DNA from: Variovorax sp. J22P240
GTDB lineage: Bacteria; Pseudomonadota; Gammaproteobacteria; Burkholderiales; Burkholderiaceae_C
NCBI RefSeq assembly: GCF_030316855.1
Contig: NZ_JASZYR010000018.1
Coordinates: 42,141-106,140, forward strand
Reading direction: 5' to 3'
Length of the DNA stretch: 64,000 bases
Both the position numbers and the translations under genes were made by a program. The notes below the pieces were generated by a model. It was given only the letters and a program-made list of their open reading frames with translations, searched no databases and was not told where the DNA came from. Each line of letters starts with the position of its first letter. The stretch's first letter is position 1. This document shows positions 7,477 to 18,533 of the stretch, piece after piece.

Positions 7477-9798
7477 ATGGTCAAGCGTTCCGGCGTCGAT
7501 GTCCTGGCTGCGGTTCCCCGCGGCCATGCATTGCCATCGCCCGGACTCAAGGAAGCACCGGTGCTGGAACTCATGTGTTCGCACTTCGTGCTCACCCTGG
7601 CGGCCAAGCAAGGCCCGCGCTTCAACGTGCGCCGCGACCTCAACGGATTGCTTTCGCTGACCGGACGCCATCTTGTCTGGCCCTTGCCGGTGCTCCAGCG
7701 CTTGCGCGAGTTCCTCGGGCGCCGCTGCGCCGGCAACGAGATCTGGAAGGGCGTCGAGGACTACGATGGCCGCACCCTGCTCGAACGGCACGGCGTCTGG
7801 CGCGGCCCTTATGAAGAGGGCACGCTGTTCTTCTACTTGGATGAATACGCCAAGGACCAGCCGAAGGACCTGCTGTCGGTGCTGTCGGTCACGCGCGACT
7901 GGCTCACGCATGCGCTTCGCAAGCAGTCCACCCTGGTCGAAAAGAACATCGACGCGCTTGCCGGCCTGCTGCAGCTCAACAAGGCCGAACGCGCGCTGCT
8001 GTTGTACGGCACGCTCGCACGCTATCAGCGCGACCTGCGCTCGCTGCTGGTCGAGTTCAAGGTCAACAACGCGCCGGAGGCCTACGCGGCCATCGCGGAG
8101 GTGGCCGGCGTCAACGCCAGTGAGGTGGGAGAGGCGCTGCGCGCGGGCTCGCGCCTGGAGCGCATCGGCCTGGTCGAGAACCTGATCTCCGAGCACAACA
8201 TCACCGATCTCGCAGATCTCATGAAGGTCAGCGAAAAGCTCCCGCCGGTGCTGATGCGCGAATACCGCGACCGCAATGAGCTGATGGCCGTGTTCACGCG
8301 CCCATCCGCCAAGAGCGCGTTGTCGGTGCACGATTTTTCCTTCGTCGAGGACGATGCCCAGATGCTGGTCACGCTGCTGCGCGCGGCAGTGGCGCGCAAG
8401 GAGCCGGGCGTCAACGTGCTGCTCTACGGCCCGCCCGGCACCGGCAAGACCGAACTGGCCAAGGTCGTCGCGCAGGCCGCCGGGCTTGAGTTGTTCGAGG
8501 TGGAATACGCCGACCGCGACGGCAACTCGCTCTCGGGCCGCGACCGCTACCGCTCGCTGCAGATCGCGCAGGTGTTCCTCAAGGGGAGCGAGCAGGCCGC
8601 GCTGCTCTTCGACGAAGTGGAAGATGTCTTTCCGCCGATCAGCACCGAGGCCGCGCAGATCATGGCGCGCGCCGAGCAGATTCCGTCGCCGACCAGCGGC
8701 AGCGTCAGCGGCAAGGCGTGGGTCAACCAGATCCTCGAATCGAATGCCGTGCCGACGCTATGGGTCACCAACCGCATCGAGCAGATCGATCCGGCGTTCC
8801 GTCGCCGCTTCGCCTATCACCTCGAACTGAAATCGCCGCCGCCCGGCGCGCGCGAGCAACTGGTGCGCAAGACGCTCGAAGGCGTTGCGGTGTCGGAAGC
8901 CTTCACGGCCAAGCTCGCCGGACGCAAGGGTCTGACACCCGCGCAGATCCGCACGGCAGTGCGCTTCGCGGAACTGGCGATGACCGATGGCAGTTCGGTC
9001 GAAGTTCTGATCGAGCGCCAGCTCAAGAACGCCGATCTGGCCCTGGGCACGCTCGACACCCAGGGCGCGCGCCGCAGCGTCACGACCTACGACCTCGAGA
9101 TGCTGAACGTCGAGACGCGCTTCGAGATTCCGCGCATCGTCGAGGCGCTCAAGGTGCGCGGCCACGGCACCCTGTGCTTCTACGGCGCACCGGGAACCGG
9201 CAAGACTGCGCTCGCCGAGCACATCGCCAAGGCGATTGCCCGGCCGCTGATCGTCAAGCAGGCGAGCGACCTCATGAGCAAGTACGTCGGCGAGACCGAG
9301 CAGAACATGGCCGCCATGTTCAAGGAGGCGGAGGCCGAGAAGGCGATCCTGCTGCTCGACGAGGCCGACAGCTTCCTGCAGGATCGCCGCGGCGCGCAGC
9401 GCACCTACGAGGTGACCGAAGTCAACGAGATGCTGCAGGGCATGGAGCGCTTCGACGGCATCTTCGTGTGCACCACCAACCTGCTCGACCGCATCGACCA
9501 GGCGGCGTTGCGGCGCTTCACCTTCAAGATCAAGTTCATGGCCCTGACTGGCGAGCAGCGCGAGCGCATGTTCGTCACCGAGGCGCTCGACGGCGACGCG
9601 ATGCTGCTCACGAGCGAGATCAGGTATCGGTTGGCCAAGCTCCCGCAGCTTTGCCCGGGTGACTTCGCGGCCGTGAAACGGCAAACGGATATCCTTGCGG
9701 TTTCGTTCTCGGCCAGCGAGTTTCTCGACCAGCTGGACGCCGAGCATCGGATCAAGCCCGAGGTGCGCGAATCGCGCGGCATCGGCTTCGTCCAATAA
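7477..9798 (+). CDS. Tandem AAA ATPase
   Basis: 773 residues with two AAA modules after an N-terminal helical region of about 300 residues. Module 1 has Walker A GPPGTGKT at about 318 and Walker B ALLFDEVEDVF near 376, with an arginine-finger-like RRRFAYHLEL segment. Module 2 has GAPGTGKT near 570, pore-loop-like KYVGETEQNM, and ILLLDEADSFL near 625. Both sites look intact. The start at 7477 follows GGGGGA; longer in-frame readings run back into the divergent promoter. Two ATPase rings suggest an unfoldase or remodelling machine, but no partner gene is adjacent and I do not recognise a named family. Confidence 0.82.
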   Translation: MVKRSGVDVLAAVPRGHALPSPGLKEAPVLELMCSHFVLTLAAKQGPRFNVRRDLNGLLSLTGRHLVWPLPVLQRLREFLGRRCAGNEIWKGVEDYDGRTLLERHGVWRGPYEEGTLFFYLDEYAKDQPKDLLSVLSVTRDWLTHALRKQSTLVEKNIDALAGLLQLNKAERALLLYGTLARYQRDLRSLLVEFKVNNAPEAYAAIAEVAGVNASEVGEALRAGSRLERIGLVENLISEHNITDLADLMKVSEKLPPVLMREYRDRNELMAVFTRPSAKSALSVHDFSFVEDDAQMLVTLLRAAVARKEPGVNVLLYGPPGTGKTELAKVVAQAAGLELFEVEYADRDGNSLSGRDRYRSLQIAQVFLKGSEQAALLFDEVEDVFPPISTEAAQIMARAEQIPSPTSGSVSGKAWVNQILESNAVPTLWVTNRIEQIDPAFRRRFAYHLELKSPPPGAREQLVRKTLEGVAVSEAFTAKLAGRKGLTPAQIRTAVRFAELAMTDGSSVEVLIERQLKNADLALGTLDTQGARRSVTTYDLEMLNVETRFEIPRIVEALKVRGHGTLCFYGAPGTGKTALAEHIAKAIARPLIVKQASDLMSKYVGETEQNMAAMFKEAEAEKAILLLDEADSFLQDRRGAQRTYEVTEVNEMLQGMERFDGIFVCTTNLLDRIDQAALRRFTFKIKFMALTGEQRERMFVTEALDGDAMLLTSEIRYRLAKLPQLCPGDFAAVKRQTDILAVSFSASEFLDQLDAEHRIKPEVRESRGIGFVQ

Positions 9799-9847
9799 CA
9801 CCAACATGACGGCAGCGCCGGATCCGGCGCGCGCAGGGGATTCACAG

Positions 9848-11404
9848 ATGAGGGGTTTCCGGACCATGGGCCGGGCGCGCAGCGCGGCGGCCGTTGCCAT
9901 GCTGGCGATCGTTGCCGTGCTCGCCGGATGCGGCGGAGGTGGAGGAGGCGGTGCCGCCGTGCCCTTGGGCGTGGCGCTGGTGACGCCCGCGACGGCGAAC
10001 GGCGAGCCGGCCGTTGCGTCGTCCAGCGTTGCCGGCCAATGTGCCGCGCCGCGCTTCGGCGTCGATACCGACACGGGTGCCGCCTTCCCCGACCAGCCCG
10101 GGTCGGTCGCCACCGAGAAGAGCTGGGTCCGCGCGTGGATCGATGAAACCTACCTGTGGTTCGACGAGGTGCCGTCCGTTCGGGCCGCCGACTTCGCGAC
10201 GCCCATCGATTACTTCGGTGCACTGAAAACGCCCAAGCTCACGGCGAGCGGCAACGCCAAGGACCGCTTTCACTTCACTGCGGACACTGCGGACTACCGT
10301 GCGCTGTCGCGCAACGGCATTGAAGTCGGCTACGGGTTCGAGCTTGCCTTCCTGAGCGCCGCGCCGCCGCGCGACCTTCGCGTCGCGTACACCGAACCCG
10401 GTACGCCGGCGTCCCAGGCGGCGATCGGCCGTGGCGCGAAGGTGATTGCCGTCGACGGCATCGACGTCGCCGAAGGCGCGGATGTCGCCGGGCTCAACGC
10501 GGGACTCAGGCCGGCGCGCGAAGGCGAGGCGCACAGCTTCACGCTGCGTGCGCCGGACGGCATCGATCGCACCGTCACGCTCACCGCCACCCGCATCACA
10601 CGGACGCCGGTCCAGAACGTGGAGACGATCCCGACGCCCAGCGGGCGCGTCGGCTACCTGCTTTTCAACGACCACATGGCCACCGCGGAAGTGCAGCTCA
10701 TCGCAGCCGTCAACCAGCTCAAGGGCGACGGCATCGTCGACCTGGTGATCGACATGCGCTACAACGGTGGCGGCCTGCTCGACATCGCGAGCGAGCTGGC
10801 CTACATGGTGAGCTCGCCCGCCGCGACGACTGGCACGGTGTTCGAGCGAATGCAGTTCAACAGCAAGAATCCGTTCCATCTTACGGCCGCGCAGATGATC
10901 GTCCCCTTCCGTTCGACTTCGCGCGGTTTCTCGGTCCCGGCGGGGCTGCCGCTGCCGCAACTCGGGCTGTCGCGCGTGACCGTGTTGACGGGTCCGGACA
11001 CCTGCTCCGCCAGCGAGTCGGTCGTCAACAGCCTGCGAGGCGTCGGCGTCGCGGTCAACCTGATCGGCGACACCACCTGCGGCAAGCCGTACGGCTTCTA
11101 CCCGGAAGACAACTGCGGCACCACCTACTTCGCGATCCAGTTCCAGGGCGTCAACCAGCAGGGCTTCGGCGACTACGGCGACGGCTTCGCACCCACCTGC
11201 ACTGTGGCCGACGACTTCGGCCATGCGCTGGGCGATCCCGCCGAAGGCCTCCTTGCTGCGGCGCTCGGCTTCCGCGCCACCGGGGCCTGCCCGGTGCAGG
11301 GGCCAAGCAAGGCCGACGTCGGCCGCAGCAAGGCCGAGACGGGCAACGTGCCCTATCTGATCCGGCCGCCGGCACGTGAGAACCGCATCGTCACACGCCC
11401 GTAG
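9848..11404 (+). CDS. S41-family (C-terminal processing) peptidase, lipoprotein
   Basis: 518 residues. The signal peptide ends in the lipobox LAGC (Cys28), followed by a glycine-rich linker, so it should be a membrane-anchored envelope protein. A PDZ-like segment (about 165-250) precedes the S41 catalytic domain: NGGGLLDIASEL near 300, the serine block TCSASESVVN (Ser387) and Lys413 in CGKPYGF, giving the Ser/Lys dyad at the spacing seen in Prc. The start is set by AGGGGA upstream of the ATG at 9848. It converges with recQ. The substrate is unknown. Confidence 0.88.
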   Translation: MRGFRTMGRARSAAAVAMLAIVAVLAGCGGGGGGGAAVPLGVALVTPATANGEPAVASSSVAGQCAAPRFGVDTDTGAAFPDQPGSVATEKSWVRAWIDETYLWFDEVPSVRAADFATPIDYFGALKTPKLTASGNAKDRFHFTADTADYRALSRNGIEVGYGFELAFLSAAPPRDLRVAYTEPGTPASQAAIGRGAKVIAVDGIDVAEGADVAGLNAGLRPAREGEAHSFTLRAPDGIDRTVTLTATRITRTPVQNVETIPTPSGRVGYLLFNDHMATAEVQLIAAVNQLKGDGIVDLVIDMRYNGGGLLDIASELAYMVSSPAATTGTVFERMQFNSKNPFHLTAAQMIVPFRSTSRGFSVPAGLPLPQLGLSRVTVLTGPDTCSASESVVNSLRGVGVAVNLIGDTTCGKPYGFYPEDNCGTTYFAIQFQGVNQQGFGDYGDGFAPTCTVADDFGHALGDPAEGLLAAALGFRATGACPVQGPSKADVGRSKAETGNVPYLIRPPARENRIVTRP

Positions 11405-11430
11405 CGCCCAACCAAAGCGGGCCCCTTCCA

Positions 11431-11521
11431 GAAACACCGCGGATCCGGCTCTGCCGGGCCGCTGGTATTGCCCCCGGCCGGGAGTGGGCGTCTACACGAA
11501 GTGAGTAAGCCTGGGGGCGAG
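11431..11521 (-). repeat. Dispersed three-hairpin repeat, copy 2 (after recQ)
   Basis: On the minus strand it starts immediately after the recQ TGA (CTCGCCCCCAGGCT). This is the most diverged copy. Hairpin 0 is CTCAC-TTC-GTG[T]AG, with two compensatory changes. Hairpin I is CTCCC-GGCC-GGGGG, with one wobble pair. Hairpin II is AATACC[A]GCGG / CCGCGGTGTT around CCGGC-AGA-GCCGG. Confidence 0.88.
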
Positions 11522-13402
<1,881 letters not shown>

Positions 13403-13546
13403 GATGCTATGGTTTTGATAGCTGCTCGCGCCCGCGCGGAGCGGGGATTGAAGCCCGGGTGGGCTCCGAACAGCACGCGACCTCCCGGACCGCGTGGCCC
13501 CGATTGTCTCAGCCTTGTCCGCAGCCTCGCCTGGCGCCGTGCCGGA

Positions 13547-14503
13547 TCAGCGGATCGCCACTGGATTGATCATCGATTGCACCGCGCCCTGGTACTTGTT
13601 CTGGCCCAGCACGAACATGAACTCGTAGGCCTTGTCCTTGGCCAGCTCGGCGGTGTTGATGTTCTCCAGGATGTAGGTGCCGCTCATCGGCAGCAGGATC
13701 TGGTGAACGCCGAAGATGCCGCCCTCCTTGTCGCCGTCCTTCTCGAAAGGAATGACCTCCACCGCCCAATTGTCCGCGCCGACCGCGACGACGCCCTTGG
13801 ACACGAGGTAGCGTGCGCCTTCGCGACCGAGGCCCGGTTCCACCGAGCCGAAGCGCTTGGGGTCCTTGTCGATCAGGCTGAGCCAGCCGGTGTGGAAGAT
13901 CACCACGTCGCCCTGCCGGATATCGACACCCTGCTTCTTCGCGACGGCATCGATCTCCGCCTGATTGAACGCCGTGCCTTCCTTGACAACCTCGACGCCG
14001 TAGTGCGCCGCCATGTCGAGCATCACGCCGCGCGCGACCATGGGCGGGATCTTCTCGATACCGAGCTTCTTCAGGCCGCCGATGGTCGCGAACTCGCCCC
14101 ACTTCGCGCCGTTGTAGTAGCGGTCGCCCACGCCGATGTGGCCCAGTCCGTCCAGCTGTGTGCCGATGCCGGTCCAGCAATTGAGGATGTCGTCGTTGTA
14201 GGTGGTGTGCGTGGGGCCGAGGCCGTCCGCCGTGCCGGTCTGGCCCGGCTGCACGATGTAGATGGAGCAGGTGCGCGGCGGAAAGGCCGGCGTCGTCGTG
14301 CTCACCGTGATGCCGAGCGAGTAGACCTTGCCCGTCTTGACCAGTTTCGCGGCCTGCAAGGCCGTGGCCGCCGTCATGTAGTTGGCCGCCCCGATCTCGT
14401 CGTTCGGCCCCCATTTGCTGGGATACCAACTCGTCTGCGCCGTGGCAGCAAGACCCAAGCCCAGCGCCGCCGCGCTGATCAATCCCATCCGTATCCGCTT
14501 CAT
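13547..14503 (-). CDS. Cyclase-family protein, exported
   Basis: 318 residues. An N-terminal signal peptide (MKRIRMGLISAAALGLGLA, cleavage near ATAQT) precedes a cyclase/kynurenine-formamidase-like domain (PF04199 type). The family's metal-binding HxGTHxD block appears here as GIGTQLDGLGHIG, and FHTGWLSL is the following conserved segment. Members are metal hydrolases acting on small amides, esters or lactones; the substrate is not predictable. It is the last gene of the operon running from 20768, 55 bp after the acyl-CoA ligase, so it may act in the periplasm on the compound the ABC transporter imports. Confidence 0.82.
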   Translation of the reverse strand: MKRIRMGLISAAALGLGLAATAQTSWYPSKWGPNDEIGAANYMTAATALQAAKLVKTGKVYSLGITVSTTTPAFPPRTCSIYIVQPGQTGTADGLGPTHTTYNDDILNCWTGIGTQLDGLGHIGVGDRYYNGAKWGEFATIGGLKKLGIEKIPPMVARGVMLDMAAHYGVEVVKEGTAFNQAEIDAVAKKQGVDIRQGDVVIFHTGWLSLIDKDPKRFGSVEPGLGREGARYLVSKGVVAVGADNWAVEVIPFEKDGDKEGGIFGVHQILLPMSGTYILENINTAELAKDKAYEFMFVLGQNKYQGAVQSMINPVAIR

Positions 14504-14558
14504 GCTCTTCTCCTGGTAGGTGTGAAAACCACTCCCTGATCAAGCAAAGCCGTGAAAT

Positions 14559-16136
14559 TCAGATCCTCGCGCGCAGCAAGCGCTTCAGCAGCTTGCCGTT
14601 GGGGTTGCGCGGCAGTGGCTCGGGGCTCCATGTGAAGCTCTCGGGCACCTTGTAGTCGGCCAACCGTTGCGCGCAGTGCTGCCGCAGCGCAGCCTCGTCG
14701 ATGGTGATGCCGGGCGCATGGACGAATGCGTGAACCCGCTCGCCGAGCACCGGGCAGGGCTTGCCGATGACCGCGGCCTCGACCACGCCGGGCCAGGCCA
14801 TGAGCACGTTTTCCACCTCGACCGAATAGACCTTGTAGCCGCCCCGATTGAGCATGTCCTTCTTGCGATCGAAGATGCGCACGAAGCCTTCCGCATCCAC
14901 CGATCCGAGGTCGCCCGAATGCCAGAAGCCGGCGGTGAACGAATCGGCCGTGGCCTGCGGATTGGCCCAGTAGCCAGGCACCACCATCGGGCCGCCGATC
15001 CAGAGTTCGCCGGTTTCGCCGGGCGCGACTTCGCGGCCCTCTTCGTCCATCACGCGGATCTCCGCCGCTGGCAGCGCCACGCCCACCGAATCGATGTGCG
15101 CGCGGGTCAGGCCGGCCGGCATCATCGTCACCGGCGAGGTGGTTTCGGTGGCGCCGTAGGCATTGAGCAGCGTGAGGCCGGGCAAGCGCGCGGCGAGCGC
15201 GTCGATCGTCGCCACCGGCATCGGCGCGCCGCCGAACCCTCCGATGCGCCAGCTCGACAGATCCTCGCGGTCGAAGCCTTCGCTCAGCAGGCACAGCTTG
15301 TACATGGCCGGCACCATCAGCGTGTGGCTGACACGCTCGCGCGCCACCAGTTGCACGAAGGCATTGGCCTTGAACTCGGGCACGACGATCACCGCCCCGC
15401 CGACTTGCCACATCGACGCGATGATCGCGATCAGCCCCGTCACGTGGCTGGCCGGCACCGCCAGCGCCGAGCGGTCGTCGGGCCGCAGGTCCATGCACGA
15501 CTGGAAATGCAGCGCGGAGTGCGCGATCGACAAGTGCGTGAGGAGGGCGCCCTTGGGATGGCCCGTGGTGCCGGAGGTGTAGAGGATTACCGCGACGTCG
15601 GTTTCGCGCGTTGCCGCCGCGGGTGGTGGCGTTGGCGCGGATGCGGCCAGCGCCGCCAAGCCCGATGCAGCAAGGCGCAAGGTCAGTGCCGGCGCCTCGA
15701 CAGCATCGGGTAGCCGTTCGCCGAGTTCGTCATCGAAGGCAATGGCCTTTGCACCGCACTGCACGGCGATGTAGGCCAGGCCGGGCCGCTGTTCGCGAAT
15801 ACCCACCGGCACCGTGATGGCGCCCAGCCGCTGCAGGGCCAGCAGCACCAGCAGGAATTCCGGGCGGTTGCCCATGAGCATCAGCACCCGCTCGCCGGCT
15901 TCGATGCCTTGTGCCGCGAAGGCTGCCGCCAAGCGGTCGGCTGCGTCGCCTGTCTCGGCATAGCTCCATCGGCGGCCCTCGAAGACCATCGCGTCGTGCT
16001 GCGGTCGCATGGCGCGTGCGCGCTCGAACATCGCATGCAGCCTGGCCGGTCGCTCGGCGAAGCAACGCACGATGCGGTCGCCGTACAGCGCCTCATGCCG
16101 CATCGCCGGCACCGGGAAGTCGCGCCAGTGGTTCAT
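14559..16136 (-). CDS. AMP-dependent acyl-CoA synthetase/ligase
   Basis: 525 residues of the ANL superfamily. The adenylation P-loop is YTSGTTGHPKGA (near 185), followed by NAYGATETTSPV (near 320), WHSGDLGSVD near 410, and the C-terminal lysine in NPNGKLLKR (near 513). It should activate a carboxylic acid with ATP and CoA. The start overlaps the livF-type stop by 4 bp, so translation is coupled to the transporter and the acid is probably what that transporter brings in. The substrate is unknown; aromatic or medium-chain acids are typical for this group. Confidence 0.9.
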   Translation of the reverse strand: MNHWRDFPVPAMRHEALYGDRIVRCFAERPARLHAMFERARAMRPQHDAMVFEGRRWSYAETGDAADRLAAAFAAQGIEAGERVLMLMGNRPEFLLVLLALQRLGAITVPVGIREQRPGLAYIAVQCGAKAIAFDDELGERLPDAVEAPALTLRLAASGLAALAASAPTPPPAAATRETDVAVILYTSGTTGHPKGALLTHLSIAHSALHFQSCMDLRPDDRSALAVPASHVTGLIAIIASMWQVGGAVIVVPEFKANAFVQLVARERVSHTLMVPAMYKLCLLSEGFDREDLSSWRIGGFGGAPMPVATIDALAARLPGLTLLNAYGATETTSPVTMMPAGLTRAHIDSVGVALPAAEIRVMDEEGREVAPGETGELWIGGPMVVPGYWANPQATADSFTAGFWHSGDLGSVDAEGFVRIFDRKKDMLNRGGYKVYSVEVENVLMAWPGVVEAAVIGKPCPVLGERVHAFVHAPGITIDEAALRQHCAQRLADYKVPESFTWSPEPLPRNPNGKLLKRLLRARI

Positions 16137-16786
16137 GCCGCCACCTTCGCCAGATTGGCGCCGCGCTCGATGACGACTTCGCTGTCGACGATGCGCCGCG
16201 AGTGGTTGAGGTCGCTCTGGGCCATCAGCACGGAAATCTCGCTGCCCTTCAGCCCGGCGATCACTTCGCCCAGCCGCCTGGAAAGCACGGGCGCCACGCC
16301 CTCGAAAGGCTCGTCGAGCAACAGCAGGCGTGTGCCCACCGCGAGCGCGCGTGCCAGGGCCACCAGCTTCTGCTGGCCGCCGGACAGCAGCAGCGCGCGG
16401 CGCGTCCGCATTTCGAGCAATTCCGGCAACACGCGGTAGACGAGGGCCAGCCGCTCGGATTCAACCAGGGACTTGTTCACCCACACCGGCACCAGGATGT
16501 TTTCTTCCACCGTCAATTCCGGCACCAGGCCGCGGTCCTCCGGCATGTAGCCGATGCCGAGCGCGGCGCGCGCGTGAGGCGGGAGTTCCGTCAGGTCGCG
16601 GCCGTGAAAGAGGATGCGGCCGCGCGACGGCTTGAGATGGCCCATCACGGCGCGCATCAGCGTCGTCTTGCCCGCGCCGTTGCGCCCGACCAGCCCGACC
16701 ATGCGGCCGCTGCCGACGGCAAGCGACAGTCCGCGCAAGGCCTCGACCGCCTGGATCGAGACATGCAGGGATTCGATCTGCAGCAT
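16133..16786 (-). CDS. Branched-chain-type ABC transporter ATPase (LivF-like)
   Basis: 217 residues: Walker A GRNGAGKTTL near 38, signature LLSGGQQKLVALARAL near 130 and Walker B LLLLDEPFEGVAP near 152. The GVAP extension is typical of LivF subunits. The start is the ATG at 16786, seven bases after the LivG stop; the longer reading enters LivG in another frame. It energises the permease pair encoded upstream and belongs to the operon 20768-13547. Confidence 0.92.
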   Translation of the reverse strand: MLQIESLHVSIQAVEALRGLSLAVGSGRMVGLVGRNGAGKTTLMRAVMGHLKPSRGRILFHGRDLTELPPHARAALGIGYMPEDRGLVPELTVEENILVPVWVNKSLVESERLALVYRVLPELLEMRTRRALLLSGGQQKLVALARALAVGTRLLLLDEPFEGVAPVLSRRLGEVIAGLKGSEISVLMAQSDLNHSRRIVDSEVVIERGANLAKVAA

Positions 16787-16793
16787 CGCTTGC

Positions 16794-17567
16794 CTACTCC
16801 TGCAACAGTTCGCCGGTGACATAGCGGCGCACGTCGTCGGTGGCCAGCGCCGCCAGCGGCGTGTCGTCCGCAATGATGCGGCCGCTGTAGAAGGCCACCA
16901 CGCGGCTCGCGTAGCGCTCGACGATGTCCATGTCGTGCTCGACGAAAAGCACCGTCATCGCTTCCTGGCCGAGCGCCGCCATGATGGTTTCCATCATCGG
17001 GAACTTCTCTTCGGCCGACACGCCGCTCGTGGGCTCGTCGAGCAGCAGCAGCTTCGGCGCAGCCGTCAGCGCCATCGCGATGTCCAGCAGCTTGCGCACG
17101 CCGCCCGGCAACTCCGCGACACGGCGCTGCCGGTGCTCCGTGAGCCGGAAGCGCTCCAGCAGCGCATCCGCGCGGTCGAGTGCTTCGCTGCGGCGTGCCG
17201 GCTGCCAGAAGCTCAGCCGCTGGTCGTGGCAGGCGTTGGCGACAAGCATGTTGTCCAGCGTCGTGAGATCGCCGTAGAGCTGCGGAATCTGAAAGGAGCG
17301 CGCCACGCCCAGCCGGGTGATCGCGCGCGGCGCCAGCGCCGTGACGTCCTGGCCGTCGAGCGTGATGCGTCCCTCGTCGGGCTTCAGGTAGCCGGTGATC
17401 ATGTTGACGAAGGTGGTCTTGCCGGCCCCATTGCTGCCGATCAGGCTCACGCGCTCGCCCGCGGCGATCGCGATGCGGATGTCCGCCGCGGCCACCACCG
17501 CGCCGAAGCGCTTGCTGACGCCGTGTGCCTCCAGCATCGCGCTCATCGGCCGGCACCCTTCGTCCAC
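16794..17567 (-). CDS. Branched-chain-type ABC transporter ATPase (LivG-like)
   Basis: 257 residues. Walker A is GSNGAGKTTF near 43; Walker B LLLLDEPTSGVS follows near 165, with the switch histidine in LFVEHDMDIV. The length, and the long insert after the Q-loop (RSFQIPQLYGDLTTLDNML), fit LivG. It overlaps the upstream permease gene by 25 bp, so the operon is tightly packed. Confidence 0.92.
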   Translation of the reverse strand: MDEGCRPMSAMLEAHGVSKRFGAVVAAADIRIAIAAGERVSLIGSNGAGKTTFVNMITGYLKPDEGRITLDGQDVTALAPRAITRLGVARSFQIPQLYGDLTTLDNMLVANACHDQRLSFWQPARRSEALDRADALLERFRLTEHRQRRVAELPGGVRKLLDIAMALTAAPKLLLLDEPTSGVSAEEKFPMMETIMAALGQEAMTVLFVEHDMDIVERYASRVVAFYSGRIIADDTPLAALATDDVRRYVTGELLQE

Positions 17568-18529
17568 AGCGAACCGAGGCCCCTCGGCAGGAAGCGGATC
17601 ACGAACAGCAGGAACAGGCCCAGCGCGAGCTGCCAGGTGTTGGGGAAGTAGGCGCTGGAGAAGGAGCGCACCACTTCGAGCACCGTGCTCGCCAGGAACA
17701 CTGCGGCCACGCTCTGCCAGCCGGCCAGGATGGCGACGAAGACGAACTCGCCCGAGGTGGTCCAGTAGCTGAAGTTCGGCTCGACGTGGCCCAGCGACAT
17801 CACCGCTAGCGCACCGCCCAGCCCGCCGCAGAAGGCCGCGAGGATGAAGTTGATGGTCATCGCCTGGCGCACCGAGCCGCCCAGGTACTCGACGCGCAAC
17901 TCGTTCTCGCGCACGGCGAGCGTCACCAGTCCGCGCGTGCTGTCGAAGAACACCCGCGCCAGCAGCGCCATCGCGGTGGCGATGCCGATGGTCACGAGAT
18001 AGAGGATGTAGCCCACGCGCGCATCGGGCAGCTTCCGGCCCAGCAGCGTAGGGCGGCCCATGTTGAAACCGTCGGAGCCGCCCAGCGCGTCGAGTTTCAT
18101 CAGCAGGCCGTAGGTCACCATCGACAGGGCCAGCGTCAGCATCGCGAAGAAGATGCCGCGATAGCGCGACAGCAGCGGCGCGAAGGGCGCCGCGATGACC
18201 ACTGCCGCGACCCCTCCGGCCAGCGCCAGACCGAGCGCATCGGTGAACCCGAGCTTGTTATAGGCCAGCGCCGCCGTGTAGCCGCCGGCCGCGAAGAGCA
18301 TGCCTTGGCCGAAGGGCACCACGCCGCCGCGCATCAGGCAGACGATGCCCAGGGAGACCAGCCCGTTGGCGGCCGACATGGTGACGAGGAAGGTCAGCCA
18401 ACGCGGGCTGAACCATCCCGCGACGGCCAGCAGTGCGAAAGCGCCGAGGCCGAGCGCGGCGCCACGCCAGGCGCTTGCCGGGGCGCGGCGCATCTGGGCG
18501 GTGGCGGACGGTTTCAGGATCGCTGCCAT
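17543..18529 (-). CDS. Branched-chain-type ABC transporter permease (LivM-like)
   Basis: 328 residues with about nine hydrophobic segments and the LivM-type loop NELRVEYLGGSVRQAMTINF before the last third. It pairs with the LivH-like permease encoded 4 bp upstream to form the membrane channel. No cargo can be read from sequence. It lies in the middle of the five-gene transporter part of the operon. Confidence 0.92.
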   Translation of the reverse strand: MAAILKPSATAQMRRAPASAWRGAALGLGAFALLAVAGWFSPRWLTFLVTMSAANGLVSLGIVCLMRGGVVPFGQGMLFAAGGYTAALAYNKLGFTDALGLALAGGVAAVVIAAPFAPLLSRYRGIFFAMLTLALSMVTYGLLMKLDALGGSDGFNMGRPTLLGRKLPDARVGYILYLVTIGIATAMALLARVFFDSTRGLVTLAVRENELRVEYLGGSVRQAMTINFILAAFCGGLGGALAVMSLGHVEPNFSYWTTSGEFVFVAILAGWQSVAAVFLASTVLEVVRSFSSAYFPNTWQLALGLFLLFVIRFLPRGLGSLWTKGAGR

Positions 18530-18533
18530 CCGC

